64,000 nt of DNA from Egbenema bharatensis (GTDB lineage: Bacteria; Cyanobacteriota; Cyanobacteriia; Elainellales; Elainellaceae), in the NCBI RefSeq assembly GCF_048077055.1, contig NZ_CP182236.1, forward strand, positions 4,588,001 through 4,652,000. The letters run 5' to 3'. Below are positions 44,480 through 54,698 of the stretch, piece by piece. The translations under genes and the position numbers were made by a program. Positions within the stretch are counted from its first letter, which is position 1, and each line of letters starts with the position of its first letter. The notes under the pieces are model-generated. The model was not told where the DNA came from. It ran no database searches and saw only the letters and a list, made by a program, of their open reading frames with translations.

Positions 44480-44674
44480 TCAAACCAACCTCTCCAAAGT
44501 TTCCAAAAGAATTTCTTGATTAAACTTTCCCTTTGTAATGTAGGCATTCGCCCCTGCTTCCGCCCCACGACGACGATCCTCATCAGAGGACAGCGTTGTC
44601 ACCAGGATGATGGGCAACTTATCGTATTCTGGGTGCTGCCGAATTTGAGCCGCCAGCGATAGGCCATCCAGGTT
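44480..44674 (-). pseudogene. Detached C-terminal end of the CheA receiver domain
   Basis: Minus-strand reading of 44674-44480 continues exactly the frame broken at 45913. It gives 'LDGLSLAAQIRQHPEYDKLP', then 'IILVTTLSSDEDRRRGAEAG' and 'ANAYITKGKFNQEILLETL', ending in TGA (complement of 44480-44482). It contains the receiver Thr and Lys residues (VTT, TKG), now separated from the phospho-Asp half by the 1.24-kb IS. It has no start codon of its own. Confidence 0.88.
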
Positions 44675-45912
44675 CAGTAGATCGCAAATTCTCTAGGAAA
44701 GGGGTAGGGTCAGGCTAAACGCATTAAAACAAAGCCATGACGATCTACCCAAGTTCATTATCGCCTGCTCCAGCTTTGACGGATGAAGCGACGTTGGAGG
44801 TAGCCCTCGACTGCCTATTGGAACACTTATCCCTGGACATGCAAGGTGGATACACACTCCAAGATCTGTTTGAGATTTTGCTACGGGCCGCCAGTCGCAG
44901 CGATAGCATTGAACACACAACACAACGATTGGAGGGCGTACCCAGTGGCAATGGCATTCGCTATCATCTCGATAAGTTAGACGATATCACAACTCTGGAA
45001 TCTCAACTCAATGCCGCTCTGCAAAGCCGCATCCCCCCAAAAATTCGTAAGGGCAAGCATCGTATTGCCATTGACCTCCATCTGATTCCCTATTACGGCA
45101 GTGTGAACGTCGCCACTGAGCCTTACATCTACCGCTCTCAAGCTAAGGCAGGCACGACTTCGTTCTTTGCCTATGCCACCGTCTATGTGATTTGTCGTAA
45201 CAAACGGGTTACTTTGGGTATTCATGCCGTGCATCGGCATGAAACATTGGTTGCAACCATCACTTATTTATTAGCCATGCTGACTCCCTTACGAGTCCGC
45301 GTCAAACGGCTTTATCTTGACCGTGGGTTCTATAGTGTACCAGTCATTCGTTGGCTCAAAGCTCTCAATATTCCGTTTCTCATGCCTGCGGTAATTCGAG
45401 GCAAACGTGGAGGTACTCGCCAGTTGTTGATTGGGCGCAAAAGTTATGCCACCCGTTATACCCTCAACAGCCCTCAATATGGTTCAGTTACCTGTCAGAT
45501 GCGGGTGATTTGCAGCTATTACAAAGGGTTCAAAGGGAAACATGGTATCCAATACACCCTATACGTGGTGCATCGTGTGAGGGTTGCTTTGGAGCAGATG
45601 CATCAGCATTACAAAGACCGTTTCGGTATCGAGACCAGCTACAGGATGAAAAATGGGTGCCGTATCCGCACCACGAGCAAGAATCCAGTCACCCGTTTGC
45701 TGTTTGTGGCTCTGGCGTTTATTTTGGTCAATCTCTGGGTGTATTTGCTCTGGTTCTTTGTGAGCCGTACTCAACGAGGAGGACGGGTCGTTTACCGAGA
45801 ACTCTTTAGTCTCAAGACCATGTTGGAGTTTCTCTCTCAGGCTGTCGAGCGACATTTCCCAGTCATCACAGCCATCTATTTACCCTCTCTAGAATGAATT
45901 TGCGATCTACTG
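44675..45912 (+). mobile_element. ISH3-like insertion sequence, 1238 bp, inside cheA
   Basis: Inverted ends CAGTAGATCGCAAATTC (from 44675) and its complement ending at 45912 are perfect over 17 bp. The 5-bp target duplication AGGTT is present at 44670-44674 and 45913-45917. One intact transposase gene fills the element. Removing the IS and one AGGTT restores a continuous CheA-REC frame, so the insertion point is exact to the base. Confidence 0.92.
44737..45897 (+). CDS. ISH3-like DDE transposase, intact
   Basis: The 386-residue transposase has Asp residues in 'HRIAIDLHLIPYYG' and 'RVKRLYLDRGFYSVPV' and Glu in 'DRFGIETSYRMKNGC' as the probable DDE triad, plus a basic N-terminal DNA-binding half and hydrophobic C-terminal stretch. 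This order fits the ISH3 family of archaea and cyanobacteria. The family name is from pattern memory, and IS4-related groups are the alternative. Full-length and undamaged, so the element could still be active. Confidence 0.8.
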   Translation: MTIYPSSLSPAPALTDEATLEVALDCLLEHLSLDMQGGYTLQDLFEILLRAASRSDSIEHTTQRLEGVPSGNGIRYHLDKLDDITTLESQLNAALQSRIPPKIRKGKHRIAIDLHLIPYYGSVNVATEPYIYRSQAKAGTTSFFAYATVYVICRNKRVTLGIHAVHRHETLVATITYLLAMLTPLRVRVKRLYLDRGFYSVPVIRWLKALNIPFLMPAVIRGKRGGTRQLLIGRKSYATRYTLNSPQYGSVTCQMRVICSYYKGFKGKHGIQYTLYVVHRVRVALEQMHQHYKDRFGIETSYRMKNGCRIRTTSKNPVTRLLFVALAFILVNLWVYLLWFFVSRTQRGGRVVYRELFSLKTMLEFLSQAVERHFPVITAIYLPSLE

Positions 45913-48900
45913 AGGTTTGGCATTTCAATATCAGAAACCACTGCATCAAAGCTGCGCGATCTGAGGATGTTATAACCATCCAGACCATCAACCGCACTCA
46001 CCACTTCATACCCTGCACTTTCAAACAGGCGTTTCTCCTGAATTCGCACAGGAGGTGAATCTTCCACCAGAAGAATCACGGGCTGACGACGTGGTTTGGG
46101 TCGAGGTCGGATCGGTACTGTAGACCCAGTGGGTTGCTGCAACGATTGCACCAATTCAAGAGGATTCAAAATCATGCAGACCTCCCCATCAGCCAGGGTT
46201 GTGGCTCCTATTACATTGCGGACTCGCTTTAACAACTGACTTTGGGGTTTGATGACAACTTCCTGCGTATCCAGCAACCGATCGACAAACAATCCAGCTT
46301 GTTGATCTTCTACATTAAGCAAAATGCAAATCCGCCGATCGCGCTGACGTAACTCCGTTTGAGCGATCGCAGCATAGGCTGGTGACCTGGAAAGCTCCAA
46401 GACATCCACTAGATTCGCAACGGGAATCGATTGTCCATTTACAAGAATCGTGTTGCGATTGTCCGCTGTCGTCAGTTGCTCTGGAGAAACCAGTAGCGTA
46501 GATTGTAATGCCTCAAAGGGCAGGGCATAAAGAATCCCCTGAACATCCACAAGCACAACATTGAGCGTTGCTAATGAGGTACTGAGTTGGAGTCGAAAGG
46601 TGCAACCCTGTCCCGGAGTTGACTCAATCTGAATCCGCCCCTTCATACGCTCAACCACTGTCCGCACAACATCCAACCCCACCCCCCGTCCTGACACCTC
46701 CGTGATCAGTGTCCGAGTTGAAAATCCGGGTGCCAAAATCAGGTTTTGCAACTGACTGATAGACATGCTTGCTAATTCATCAGCCCGATAGAGCTTGCGT
46801 CGGATTGCTGTCTGTTTAATTTGCTCTAGATCTAACCCTCTGCCATCATCAGCCACCTCAATAACGATACTATTCTCAGTTTTATATCCCCTTAAAACGA
46901 TCGTAGCTGTTGAAGGTTTTTGATGCTGTTTGCGTTCTTCTGGAGTTTCAATGCCGTGATCGATCGCATTCCGAATCAGATGTGTTAAAGCATCTTTGAT
47001 TCCCTCTAAAACCTGTTTGTCGGCGGTGATTTCTCCTCCCTCAATGCTCAACTGGATACTCTTAGACTGCTGCTTTGCCAAATCCCGCACCAGTCGGGGA
47101 AATGATTGAAATACCGTTGATAGAGGCAGCAAACGGAGGGTGCGGATCGTTTCACCCAGGGTTCCCACAATGCGGTCTAGTTTGCTCTGGTTTTCCTGGG
47201 CTGTGATTCTGAGCGTATTGATGAGCTGTTCTAATCGCTCCTCATCTGGACTGGTGAGCGCAGACATACCCAGGCGAGGGCTACGGTTACGGTTCGTTTT
47301 CCAATCCTGCCACAGGAGGGCAATTTGTTCTGCCTGGGCCATCATCTGAGCGGTCTGAATTTTGGTCACTGTCAGCTCATCCGCCTGGGCCATCAGAGCA
47401 TCCAGATCACGGGTTTGGATACGAATCGTCTCAATTTGGGGTGTTTCGTCTGCGGCAGAAGGAGCTGGAAGAGCCACCTGGGGAGCGGAGCGCGCAGGAG
47501 TGGGTTCTGCTGGCTGCGTCGAAGTTGGAACAGGCAGTGCAACCGCTTCAACCAGATGGGCCAGAACTTGAGCCGTGTTCACTCCGCTCGGTTCCCCAGT
47601 GATCGTTTCCCGTAGAAGCTGCTGGATGGCATCCAGACTGTCATAAAGCCGATCGCTGATAGGGGGAGTTAAAGCAATTTCCTGATGCTGGATGTATCCC
47701 AACACCTCTTCAAATTGGTGAGTCAGGGTTTCTATTGTCTCCACACCCACACTGCTGGAATCCCCTTTGAGGCTATGCGCTTCCCGCATCAACTCTGCCA
47801 GAATCGCTGTATCATTTGGATGATTTTCCAGGTGAACCAGTCCAGCCTCTAGCTTTTGGATCCGTTCTGCACTGGTGATACGGTAAATTTCTCGTAACTC
47901 AGTATCAATCGCTCCAGATGCACTGGCTCCAGATGCACTGGCTCCAGATGCATTTACCCCAAATCCATCAGGGGAAACTACCGATGAAGAATTAACAGGT
48001 GATGTTGTAGCAATTTTTGTTGGTTCTGCGACTTTAGTGGCTTCTGTAACTTCTGCGACTTCTGCGACTTCTGTTGGTTCTGCGACTCTTGCGACTTCTG
48101 CGACTTCTGCAACGGGTTGTGCCGACGCAGCGATCGTTTCGGCCAGGAAGCTTAATATCTGGTTAAGATCAACGCCGCTGGGTTCACCTGTCACAGACTC
48201 ATGCACGAACTGCTTCAGGGTAGTCAATCCCATTAATATCCCGTTGCTGACCGTTGAGGTGAATTTTATCTCCTGCGATCGCACCTGTTTCACTATGGTT
48301 TCAAGTTCATGGCTCAGTACCTCTACTGTCTCTAGCCCCACGCTTCTAGAATCACCCTTGAGACTATGGAGTTGCCGTAACACGTTGGTCAGAACCATCT
48401 CATCCGTGGGCTGTTGCTCCAGTTGCGCTAAGTCAACCTCCAACTTTTGGAGCCGTTCTTCGCTGGTCGTGCGATAAATTTCCCGCAGTTCATCATCCTC
48501 AATGAATGCTGTTGTGACAACTGTTGAAGTTAATGGCATTGAGTGGGCAGGCTCTGGGGGAAATGCAGCAGACGAGACACTAGACGGAGGAGCGATCGCT
48601 GCTGCTAAAACAGCAAACACTTCTTCCATATCCACGCCGCTGGATTCACCCGTCACCGCTTCGCCAATTAACCGCTCGATGGCATTTAATCCGGTGAAAA
48701 GTCCGTTGCTCATCGCTGGCGTTACCACTGAATTGGATTGTCGCAGACTTTTGAAAATGTCTTCAATCCGTTGAGCCAGGCTTGCTACGAGGTCTAATCC
48801 TAAACTGCGAGAATCACCTTTGAGGCTATGAATTTCCCGCCGCAGGCTCCGCAGGATTGCTTCATTCTCAGGGTTTTCCTCTAATTGCACCAAATCAGCT

Positions 48901-48971
48901 TCCAGCCGCTGAAGTCGCTCTTCTCCAGAAATCCTGTATAAATCTCTCAGTTCTTCATCTTCAATCATCAT
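45913..48971 (-). pseudogene. cheA: CheA histidine kinase with three Hpt domains and receiver, truncated by IS
   Basis: The 5' part gives about 1020 native residues. Three Hpt domains each carry phospho-His in 'HSLKGDSR/S' (about residues 48, 205 and 405); then come the dimerisation helix, HATPase ('LIRNAIDHGIETPEE', 'VADDGRGLDLEQI', 'SGRGVGLDVVRTVVERMKG'), CheW-like regulatory domain and the start of a receiver ('ILLVEDSPPVRIQEKRLF', phospho-Asp in 'VVSDIEMPNL'). Translation now ends inside the IS after 11 foreign residues (stop at 45876). The kinase core is intact and may still act; the receiver lost its C-terminal half. The rejoined protein would be about 1083 residues. Confidence 0.9.
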
Positions 48972-49009
48972 GGCTTGTCGATTTCAATAATCATGGCTTG
49001 TCGATCGAA

Positions 49010-50208
49010 CTACACCATTTCTTGTTTGAGAGCTGAAGCCATGTCGTTCAACTGCTTTGTACTGGTCTGGATTTCAGTCAATCCCGTTGCTGTTTCATTG
49101 GCTCCTTTATTAATGTTTTCCATTGCTTCAACAACTTGTCGAATTGCATCCACTTGTTGTTTCAAATTCAGGGAAACCTGCTGGTTATTCAACACCACTT
49201 TATTGACGGACTCCGCTACCCCCATGAAGGTTTGTTCTGTACGTTGGGCAGTCTGCACACTCGTTTTCACAGTTTTTGTCCCTTCGTCCGTTACCATCAC
49301 CGTTGAATTAATTGCCTTTTGAATCTCTGCAACCAAAAGGCTGATCTTTTCAGCAGACTGTTGGCTCTGGTCAGATAACTTGCGAATCTCGTTGGCAACC
49401 ACTGCAAAACCTTTGCCATGTTCTCCAGCCCGAACTGCTTCTACGGAGGAATTCAGGGCCAGCATGTTTGTCTGGTTAGCCAATTCAGAGACCAATTGAG
49501 AAATGCCGCCAATCTGGTTGGCTTGCTCGCTGAGTCGCACAATCTGTTCTGCGATCGCTTCCACCTTTTTTTCCATTAGAAACATCCCTTCCAGGGTTTC
49601 TTCCACTGCCTCTGTTCCACTCTCGGTGAGCTGGAGGGCCTGTTTCGCAGCTGTAACTGCTGCCTGAGCCTGTTCTGAGGATTGGCGGCAAGATGCTTCC
49701 AGTTCATCCATGGTGGTCGTGGTTTCGTTTACAGAAGCAGCTTGCTGACTGGCAATGCGTTCGTGCTGCGCCATCGCTGAGAAAATTTGTTGGCTGAAGG
49801 CAGAAATAGAAGACACCATCTGCTCAACCAATGCTTTGCGTTGTCGCCCTCGAATCAGACCTAAGGGGAGAACCGTTGCCAGCACGATCAGGGAAAGAAT
49901 ACCAACCACAAACGGAAAGGCATTACCCAGGCCGAGTCCCTCAGGGTAGTTGCTTCCGGAGAAGATGTCTGTTGGGCTAGCTGTGCTTGGATAAACTGCA
50001 CCTCGCCTTTCAGGGTGTTGCCGTACTCGGTTCTGGCTTCTGTTCTGGTTTCCGATACCCTGGCTGTATTTGCAGTAATTGAAGCGATAGATGTGGAAAA
50101 ACTACCCTGTAATCCTGTCATCAGAACTGGCAGCGCTGCTACCAAAAGTTTCGATCGCAATGCTTGAGGCTGGGAGCACTTAGAGTTCTTATATCGTTTT
50201 GGATGCAT
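49010..50208 (-). CDS. Methyl-accepting chemotaxis protein (PilJ-like, short), frame broken once
   Basis: From ATG 50208: basic N-terminus, TM1 ('LLVAALPVLMTGLQG'), a periplasmic loop of about 50 residues, then a frame break at the CCC run 49938-49940. One extra base restores 'LRGLGLGNAFPFVVGILSLI' (TM2) and the MCP signalling domain, with hairpin tip 'SELANQTNMLALNSSVEAVRAGEHGKGFAVV'. The restored length is about 400 residues; no HAMP. Operon position is between the PatA-type regulator gene and cheA (38 bp), as in cyanobacterial pil/pix taxis clusters. Confidence 0.85.
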
Positions 50209-50460
50209 TACAGACTACCTATAACAACAGAATCGGTCTGATTGGTGCACCTGATTGAGTTAATTTCCTGATCTACTCATCAACAGGTTCTATAACGATC
50301 CGGTTGAGAAGGATGAGAGAACAATGAGAATTTGATTGGACTCACGCCTCTTTTATGAAGCTCCTGTGAAGCTATATTTGAATGGCACTGATGTCAGTAA
50401 TTTTGAATGGTTGAGCACCTTGATTGGTCGATCGAAATGACGCTCTTGATTTCACTCCTC

Positions 50461-51825
50461 TCATGGCATAGCTTTTGGGTCAATATACTTCTGAATCATC
50501 TGCAATAACTCATCGGCATGGGGAGGTTTGCTCAAAAATTCAGTTGCCCCCGCCAGCATTGCGCGAACTCGATCGATCGAACTACTTTGCCCCGTTAAGA
50601 TAATGATTGGTGTTTTCTTAAATACAGGGGTATCTCGCAAAAATTTGCAGATGCTATAGCCATCAGCATTCGGCAAAAGCAAATCTAGAAGGATTAAATC
50701 CGGTTTATGTTCAATCAGTTGAGCAAACCCTCGCATGGGTTCTGGAATGCTCAACATCTGGTATCCTGACGAGACTAGAATTTTTTTTAATGTATGGGCT
50801 AATACCGGGCTGTCGTCGATGCAGGCGATGAGGGGTTGTTGCTGGACAGGAGGTGGTTTGCTCGCGGCGGGTGGCAGGGTTACTCCGGGCGAGGTTGCAC
50901 CGGGTGAGGTTGCTCCGGGCGAGGTTGCTCCGGGCGAGGTTACGCCAATCGGCTGTTCTGCAGTAAGTGGGGCGCAATCCTCAACCGCTTTAAACTGCAA
51001 CACACCCTTCTCCAGCCAGGGTATTAAGGAACAGGTTACACCTACCACAGATTGCTCCAGCCGTAACGCAATGTCCCATAGGGTCAGCTCACCATTGAGG
51101 TACTGTTGGGGGACGGGAAGTAATTCGGCAGGCAAATCTTGTTGAGTTAATGCCGGTGCCAGCGTCGGGCTGAGATGGTCTAAGCCTGCCTCCTGCCATT
51201 CTTGCCGCATTCTGGTTGCCCGACCAAGGATGGCTTGCATTTCCCAGGATGAAAGCGCGATCGATCGACAGGAATCCCAAATTTCATATTCATTCGGCAT
51301 CCACTGGCTTTCCATGTGAGTCTGGCTGCTCAACTCAAACAACCCTTCCTGCGCAGTACTTCGGACAATTAGCTTGGCCCGAACCAGGCTCAACTGGCTT
51401 TGGCTAATGCCCCGATTCAGCAGTTGGCATTCCCAGTTATGTTTGTCCGGAAGTCGAGGGAGTTCAGTGCTCCAGTTCCAATTGATGCTATGTTGCTGTA
51501 ACGCTCTGCTCCATCGTCTTGTAGGATGCTCTCCACCTGCAATGTAAAGAACTTGACCACGGATGAGATGTATCTTCCAAACTTTTGTTTGATGACACAG
51601 GGTTACTTCACCATCAACATGCTTAATGGGCTTGTCTAACTTTTCAATTAACCAGGCTAGTTCCATTGGCAGTAGGCTCTTCTGATAGAGGAAATGCTGA
51701 TCATTTGCGCGATCGAGCAATCTAGCAACGGACGGACAGCCTGAAATGAGCAAAGCTGCCGAGTTCAAATTGTGGATGAGACTGAAAAAAGCCTTATCCC
51801 GACTGTTCCCTCGATTGCAATGCAA
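50461..51825 (-). CDS. PatA-type response regulator (PATAN/DUF4388-like + REC)
   Basis: A 454-residue protein. The N-terminal PATAN/DUF4388-like domain (about 54-160 and beyond, 'LIEKLDKPIKHVDGEVTLCH', 'WKIHLIRGQVLYIAGG') and a C-terminal receiver (about 325-450: 'LIACIDDSPVLAHTL', phospho-Asp 'DLILLDLLLPNADG', 'IILTGQ', Lys in 'FLSKPPHADEL') match PatA, PixG and TaxP1. These head cyanobacterial taxis operons and influence type IV pilus motility or cell pattern. The linker has four near-exact 'TSPGA' repeats from a 15-bp minisatellite. The native start may be Met54. Confidence 0.85.
   Translation of the reverse strand: MHCNRGNSRDKAFFSLIHNLNSAALLISGCPSVARLLDRANDQHFLYQKSLLPMELAWLIEKLDKPIKHVDGEVTLCHQTKVWKIHLIRGQVLYIAGGEHPTRRWSRALQQHSINWNWSTELPRLPDKHNWECQLLNRGISQSQLSLVRAKLIVRSTAQEGLFELSSQTHMESQWMPNEYEIWDSCRSIALSSWEMQAILGRATRMRQEWQEAGLDHLSPTLAPALTQQDLPAELLPVPQQYLNGELTLWDIALRLEQSVVGVTCSLIPWLEKGVLQFKAVEDCAPLTAEQPIGVTSPGATSPGATSPGATSPGVTLPPAASKPPPVQQQPLIACIDDSPVLAHTLKKILVSSGYQMLSIPEPMRGFAQLIEHKPDLILLDLLLPNADGYSICKFLRDTPVFKKTPIIILTGQSSSIDRVRAMLAGATEFLSKPPHADELLQMIQKYIDPKAMP
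50878..50945. repeat. 15-bp coding minisatellite in the PatA-type gene
   Basis: The unit GAGGTTGCTCCGGGC (plus strand) repeats about four times and encodes the SPGAT linker. It keeps frame with any copy number, so linker length can vary without breaking the protein. Confidence 0.85.
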
Positions 51826-51976
51826 TTAAATGCCGTGGCTACTCCCTCTCAAGGATCTTTAAAAAGAACCTGTGCCGCAATAGAATGGCGGCAGTATCAT
51901 CGAAGCTTCATAAACTGCTGTTCTGAGTTAAGTTAGGGTGAAATAATTGAAAGTCTTCCGTTGAATTATCTACAGC

Positions 51977-53239
51977 CTATCCAAAAATGCCGCTAAAAAA
52001 CTCGATCGCTTCCTTCAAAGATGCAATAAATGTATCAATTTCTTCGCGGGTGTTGTAGAAGTAGAGGCTGGCTCTGGCAGTGGATTGGGCGTTGATATAG
52101 CGGTGCAGGGGTTGTGTGCAGTGGTGTCCCGCTCGAATTGCAATGCCCGCCTGATCCAGAATGGTGGACAGGTCATGGGGATGGACGGCTCCCGTTGTAA
52201 AGGAGACCAGGGCTGCCCGATTGCTGGCAGTTGCATTCGGCTGCGGCCCGTAAATTTGGACTTCGGGAATCTGGTTGAGTTGTTCAAACAGGTAAAGGGT
52301 CAACTCCTGCTCGTAGGCATGGATCTTGTCCATCCCAATACTGGTCAAGTAATCGACTGCCGCACCGAGTCCGATCGCCTCGGCAATGGCGGGAGTTCCA
52401 GCTTCAAACTTGTGGGGTAAATCAGCGTAGGTGGAATGATCTAGAAAGACATCGGCAATCATTTCCCCCCCACCCAAGAAAGGCGGCATGGAGCGCAACA
52501 GATCCAGCTTGCCGTACAGGAAGCCAATGCCCGTGGGCGCACACATTTTGTGCCCTGAACCCACTAACCAATCACAGTCGATCGCCTGCACATCGATCGG
52601 CATATGGGGCACACTCTGGCAGGCATCAATCAGAACTCTGGCTCCGTGCTGATGGGCAAGTCGCGTAATCTCTTCTACCGGATTAATACAGCCCAGTGTA
52701 TTCGAGACATGAACGACGGCAACCAGCTTCGTTTTGTTTGAAAGCAGTGATTTGAAGTGGTCTAAATCAAATTCCTGGGTGTCTGTTAATTCAACAAACT
52801 TAAGAACTGCTCCGGTACGCTGGGACACAAGCTGCCAGGGAATCAAATTACTGTGGTGTTCCATCACTGTGAGAATCACTTCGTCCCCCGCTTGAAGATG
52901 ATTCATACCCCAGGAATAGGCCACCAAATTGATCGCTTCGCTGGCGTTGCGTGTATAAACAATTTGCTCCCGACTTTCCGCATTGACGAACGCGGCCACC
53001 TTATCCCGCGCCCCTTCATAGCTATCCGTCGCCCGCGAACTCAAGGTGTGAACGCCGCGATGCACATTCGCATTATCCGTTTGATAATAATGCTGCAACG
53101 CCTCTAGAACTGCCCTGGGCTTCTGGGAAGTGGCCGCATTGTCCAGATAAACCAGTGGTTTGTCATGCACCGTTTGATGCAGGATGGGAAAGTCGGCGCG
53201 AACTTTAGAGGCAAGGGTTCTTTCTTGAGCAATAGTCAT
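51977..53239 (-). CDS. sufS: Cysteine desulfurase SufS
   Basis: This 420-residue class V PLP enzyme takes sulfur from cysteine for iron-sulfur cluster assembly. Schiff-base Lys is in 'GSGHKMCAPTGIGFLYGK', PLP contacts in 'MEHHSNLIPWQ' and 'IDACQSVPHM', and the persulfide Cys in 'AGHHCTQPLHRY'. The 'RAGHHC' form is that of group II (SufS) enzymes. It is the last gene of the suf cluster, 109 bp after sufD. Confidence 0.94.
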   Translation of the reverse strand: MTIAQERTLASKVRADFPILHQTVHDKPLVYLDNAATSQKPRAVLEALQHYYQTDNANVHRGVHTLSSRATDSYEGARDKVAAFVNAESREQIVYTRNASEAINLVAYSWGMNHLQAGDEVILTVMEHHSNLIPWQLVSQRTGAVLKFVELTDTQEFDLDHFKSLLSNKTKLVAVVHVSNTLGCINPVEEITRLAHQHGARVLIDACQSVPHMPIDVQAIDCDWLVGSGHKMCAPTGIGFLYGKLDLLRSMPPFLGGGEMIADVFLDHSTYADLPHKFEAGTPAIAEAIGLGAAVDYLTSIGMDKIHAYEQELTLYLFEQLNQIPEVQIYGPQPNATASNRAALVSFTTGAVHPHDLSTILDQAGIAIRAGHHCTQPLHRYINAQSTARASLYFYNTREEIDTFIASLKEAIEFFSGIFG

Positions 53240-53348
53240 AATCGGTGGGGAGGAGGAGAAGGTGAAAGGACGGATTCACATTATGTAGGGGCAAAGCATT
53301 CAGTAGACAATCCTGCAATTTTAGAAATTGTTGCCCAAAGGCTTTGCC

Positions 53349-54698
53349 TTACCTGAAGCATTCAGACAATCGATCGCGCAACGTCTCGATCGGAATATCG
53401 TTAATGATTTCGATCGCAAAGGCATAGATCAGCAAGCTGCGAGCACTGTCAGCATCAATCCCCCGGCTCTGAAGGTAAAACACTTCATCTGCTTCCAGTT
53501 GTCCCACCGTGGCCCCGTGGGTACATTTCACGTTATCGGCAACAATTTCAAGCTGGGGTTTGGTGTCTACCCTGGCTTTAGGGGAGAGGAGAAGATTCTG
53601 ATTCAACTGTCCGGCATTGGTGAGTTGAGCCGCCTGGGGTACAAACACCTTACCGTTGAAGACGGTGTGCGCTCTGTCGTCCACAATGCACTTATGGAGT
53701 TGATTCGTCGTCGCGTAGGGCTGAGTCAGGGCAATCTTACTATGGGTATCCGCCAGTTGAGTCCCTCTGGCGATCGTTAGTCCATTGAGCGTTGTCTGAA
53801 TTTGCTCTCCGGTCTGGTAAATCTCCAGGTGATGGCGAGAAATCGCGGCTCCCAGACTAATGGCATGGCAGATATACCGGGAATCTCGCGCCTGGGAAAC
53901 GGCTGTCTTACCCACATGGAAAGCCGGATCAGACTCCCGCTGTAGTCTAGTATGATTGACCTCAGCGTTGCCCTCAACCCAGATTTCCGTCACTGCATTG
54001 GTGAAGGATTGCCCCTGTCCGATCGCTCCATACTCCTCAACAATCGTCACGGAGCTATTGGGTTCAGCCACCACCAGACAGCGCGGTTGGTTAAATAAAG
54101 GCGTTTCACCTGCCGTAGAAACAAACAGCAAATGAATCGGCGTTTCTACCGCTAGATTTTTAGGAACCCAGACGATCGCAGCATCCGTCAAACCGGCTGT
54201 ATTGAGAGCCGTAAACAGTTCGTCATGCCCCGACTGCTGACCGAGATAAGTCTCCAGCTTCAGATCCGGCAAACCAGACAGCGCACCAACGGTCAATCCA
54301 TCAGGCAAATTGGCGATCGACGATAGCTCTGGGGCATAGACTCGATCGACAAATACCAGCCGACTATTCACCGCTTCCGGCAACACAAACCGATCGAGAG
54401 TCCCCAACCCGACTCCCGACTCCCGTTCGCGGAGCGTCTCCGCAGGAGAACTCCCGACTCCTGCAAACGGTACCTCCAGCAACGGGGACAGATCGGTAAA
54501 CCGCCATTCCTCATCACGGGTGGTCGGAAATGACTGGGACTGTACCTGGGCTAAGGCCCGATCGCGCAATGCCGTGAGCCATGCCTGAGTCGGTTGAGTT
54601 TGTTTGACTAGATTCAGCAGATGAGCCAGGTAAGCATCTCGCTTCATGGTTGGCGTTAGTTCAGCGGTCATCGGATTCGCAGAGACTTGAATCGTCAT
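53349..54698 (-). CDS. sufD: Fe-S cluster assembly protein SufD
   Basis: About 449 residues from ATG 54698, which overlaps the sufC stop as ATGA; the longer frame to 54734 is unlikely. It is the SufD subunit of the SufBCD scaffold, with a right-handed beta-helix core: 'DEEWRFTDLSPLLEVPF', 'GATVGQLEADEVFYLQSRGI', 'IEIINDIPIETLRDRL'. Residues about 80-100 ('AGVGSSPAETLRERESGVGL') come from an in-frame palindromic element (54405-54467) and look like an added loop. Confidence 0.92.
   Translation of the reverse strand: MTIQVSANPMTAELTPTMKRDAYLAHLLNLVKQTQPTQAWLTALRDRALAQVQSQSFPTTRDEEWRFTDLSPLLEVPFAGVGSSPAETLRERESGVGLGTLDRFVLPEAVNSRLVFVDRVYAPELSSIANLPDGLTVGALSGLPDLKLETYLGQQSGHDELFTALNTAGLTDAAIVWVPKNLAVETPIHLLFVSTAGETPLFNQPRCLVVAEPNSSVTIVEEYGAIGQGQSFTNAVTEIWVEGNAEVNHTRLQRESDPAFHVGKTAVSQARDSRYICHAISLGAAISRHHLEIYQTGEQIQTTLNGLTIARGTQLADTHSKIALTQPYATTNQLHKCIVDDRAHTVFNGKVFVPQAAQLTNAGQLNQNLLLSPKARVDTKPQLEIVADNVKCTHGATVGQLEADEVFYLQSRGIDADSARSLLIYAFAIEIINDIPIETLRDRLSECFR
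54405..54467. repeat. Palindromic element inserted in frame in sufD
   Basis: The central palindrome GCGGAG-CGT-CTCCGC is flanked by GACTCCCGACTCCCG on one side and CTCCCGACTCC on the other. It lies entirely within the sufD frame and keeps it open. Confidence 0.65.

Noticed and set aside
44383..44583. 66-codon minus-strand frame as a separate gene
   Set aside because: It is out of frame with the CheA receiver remnant that occupies the same bases and has no domain.
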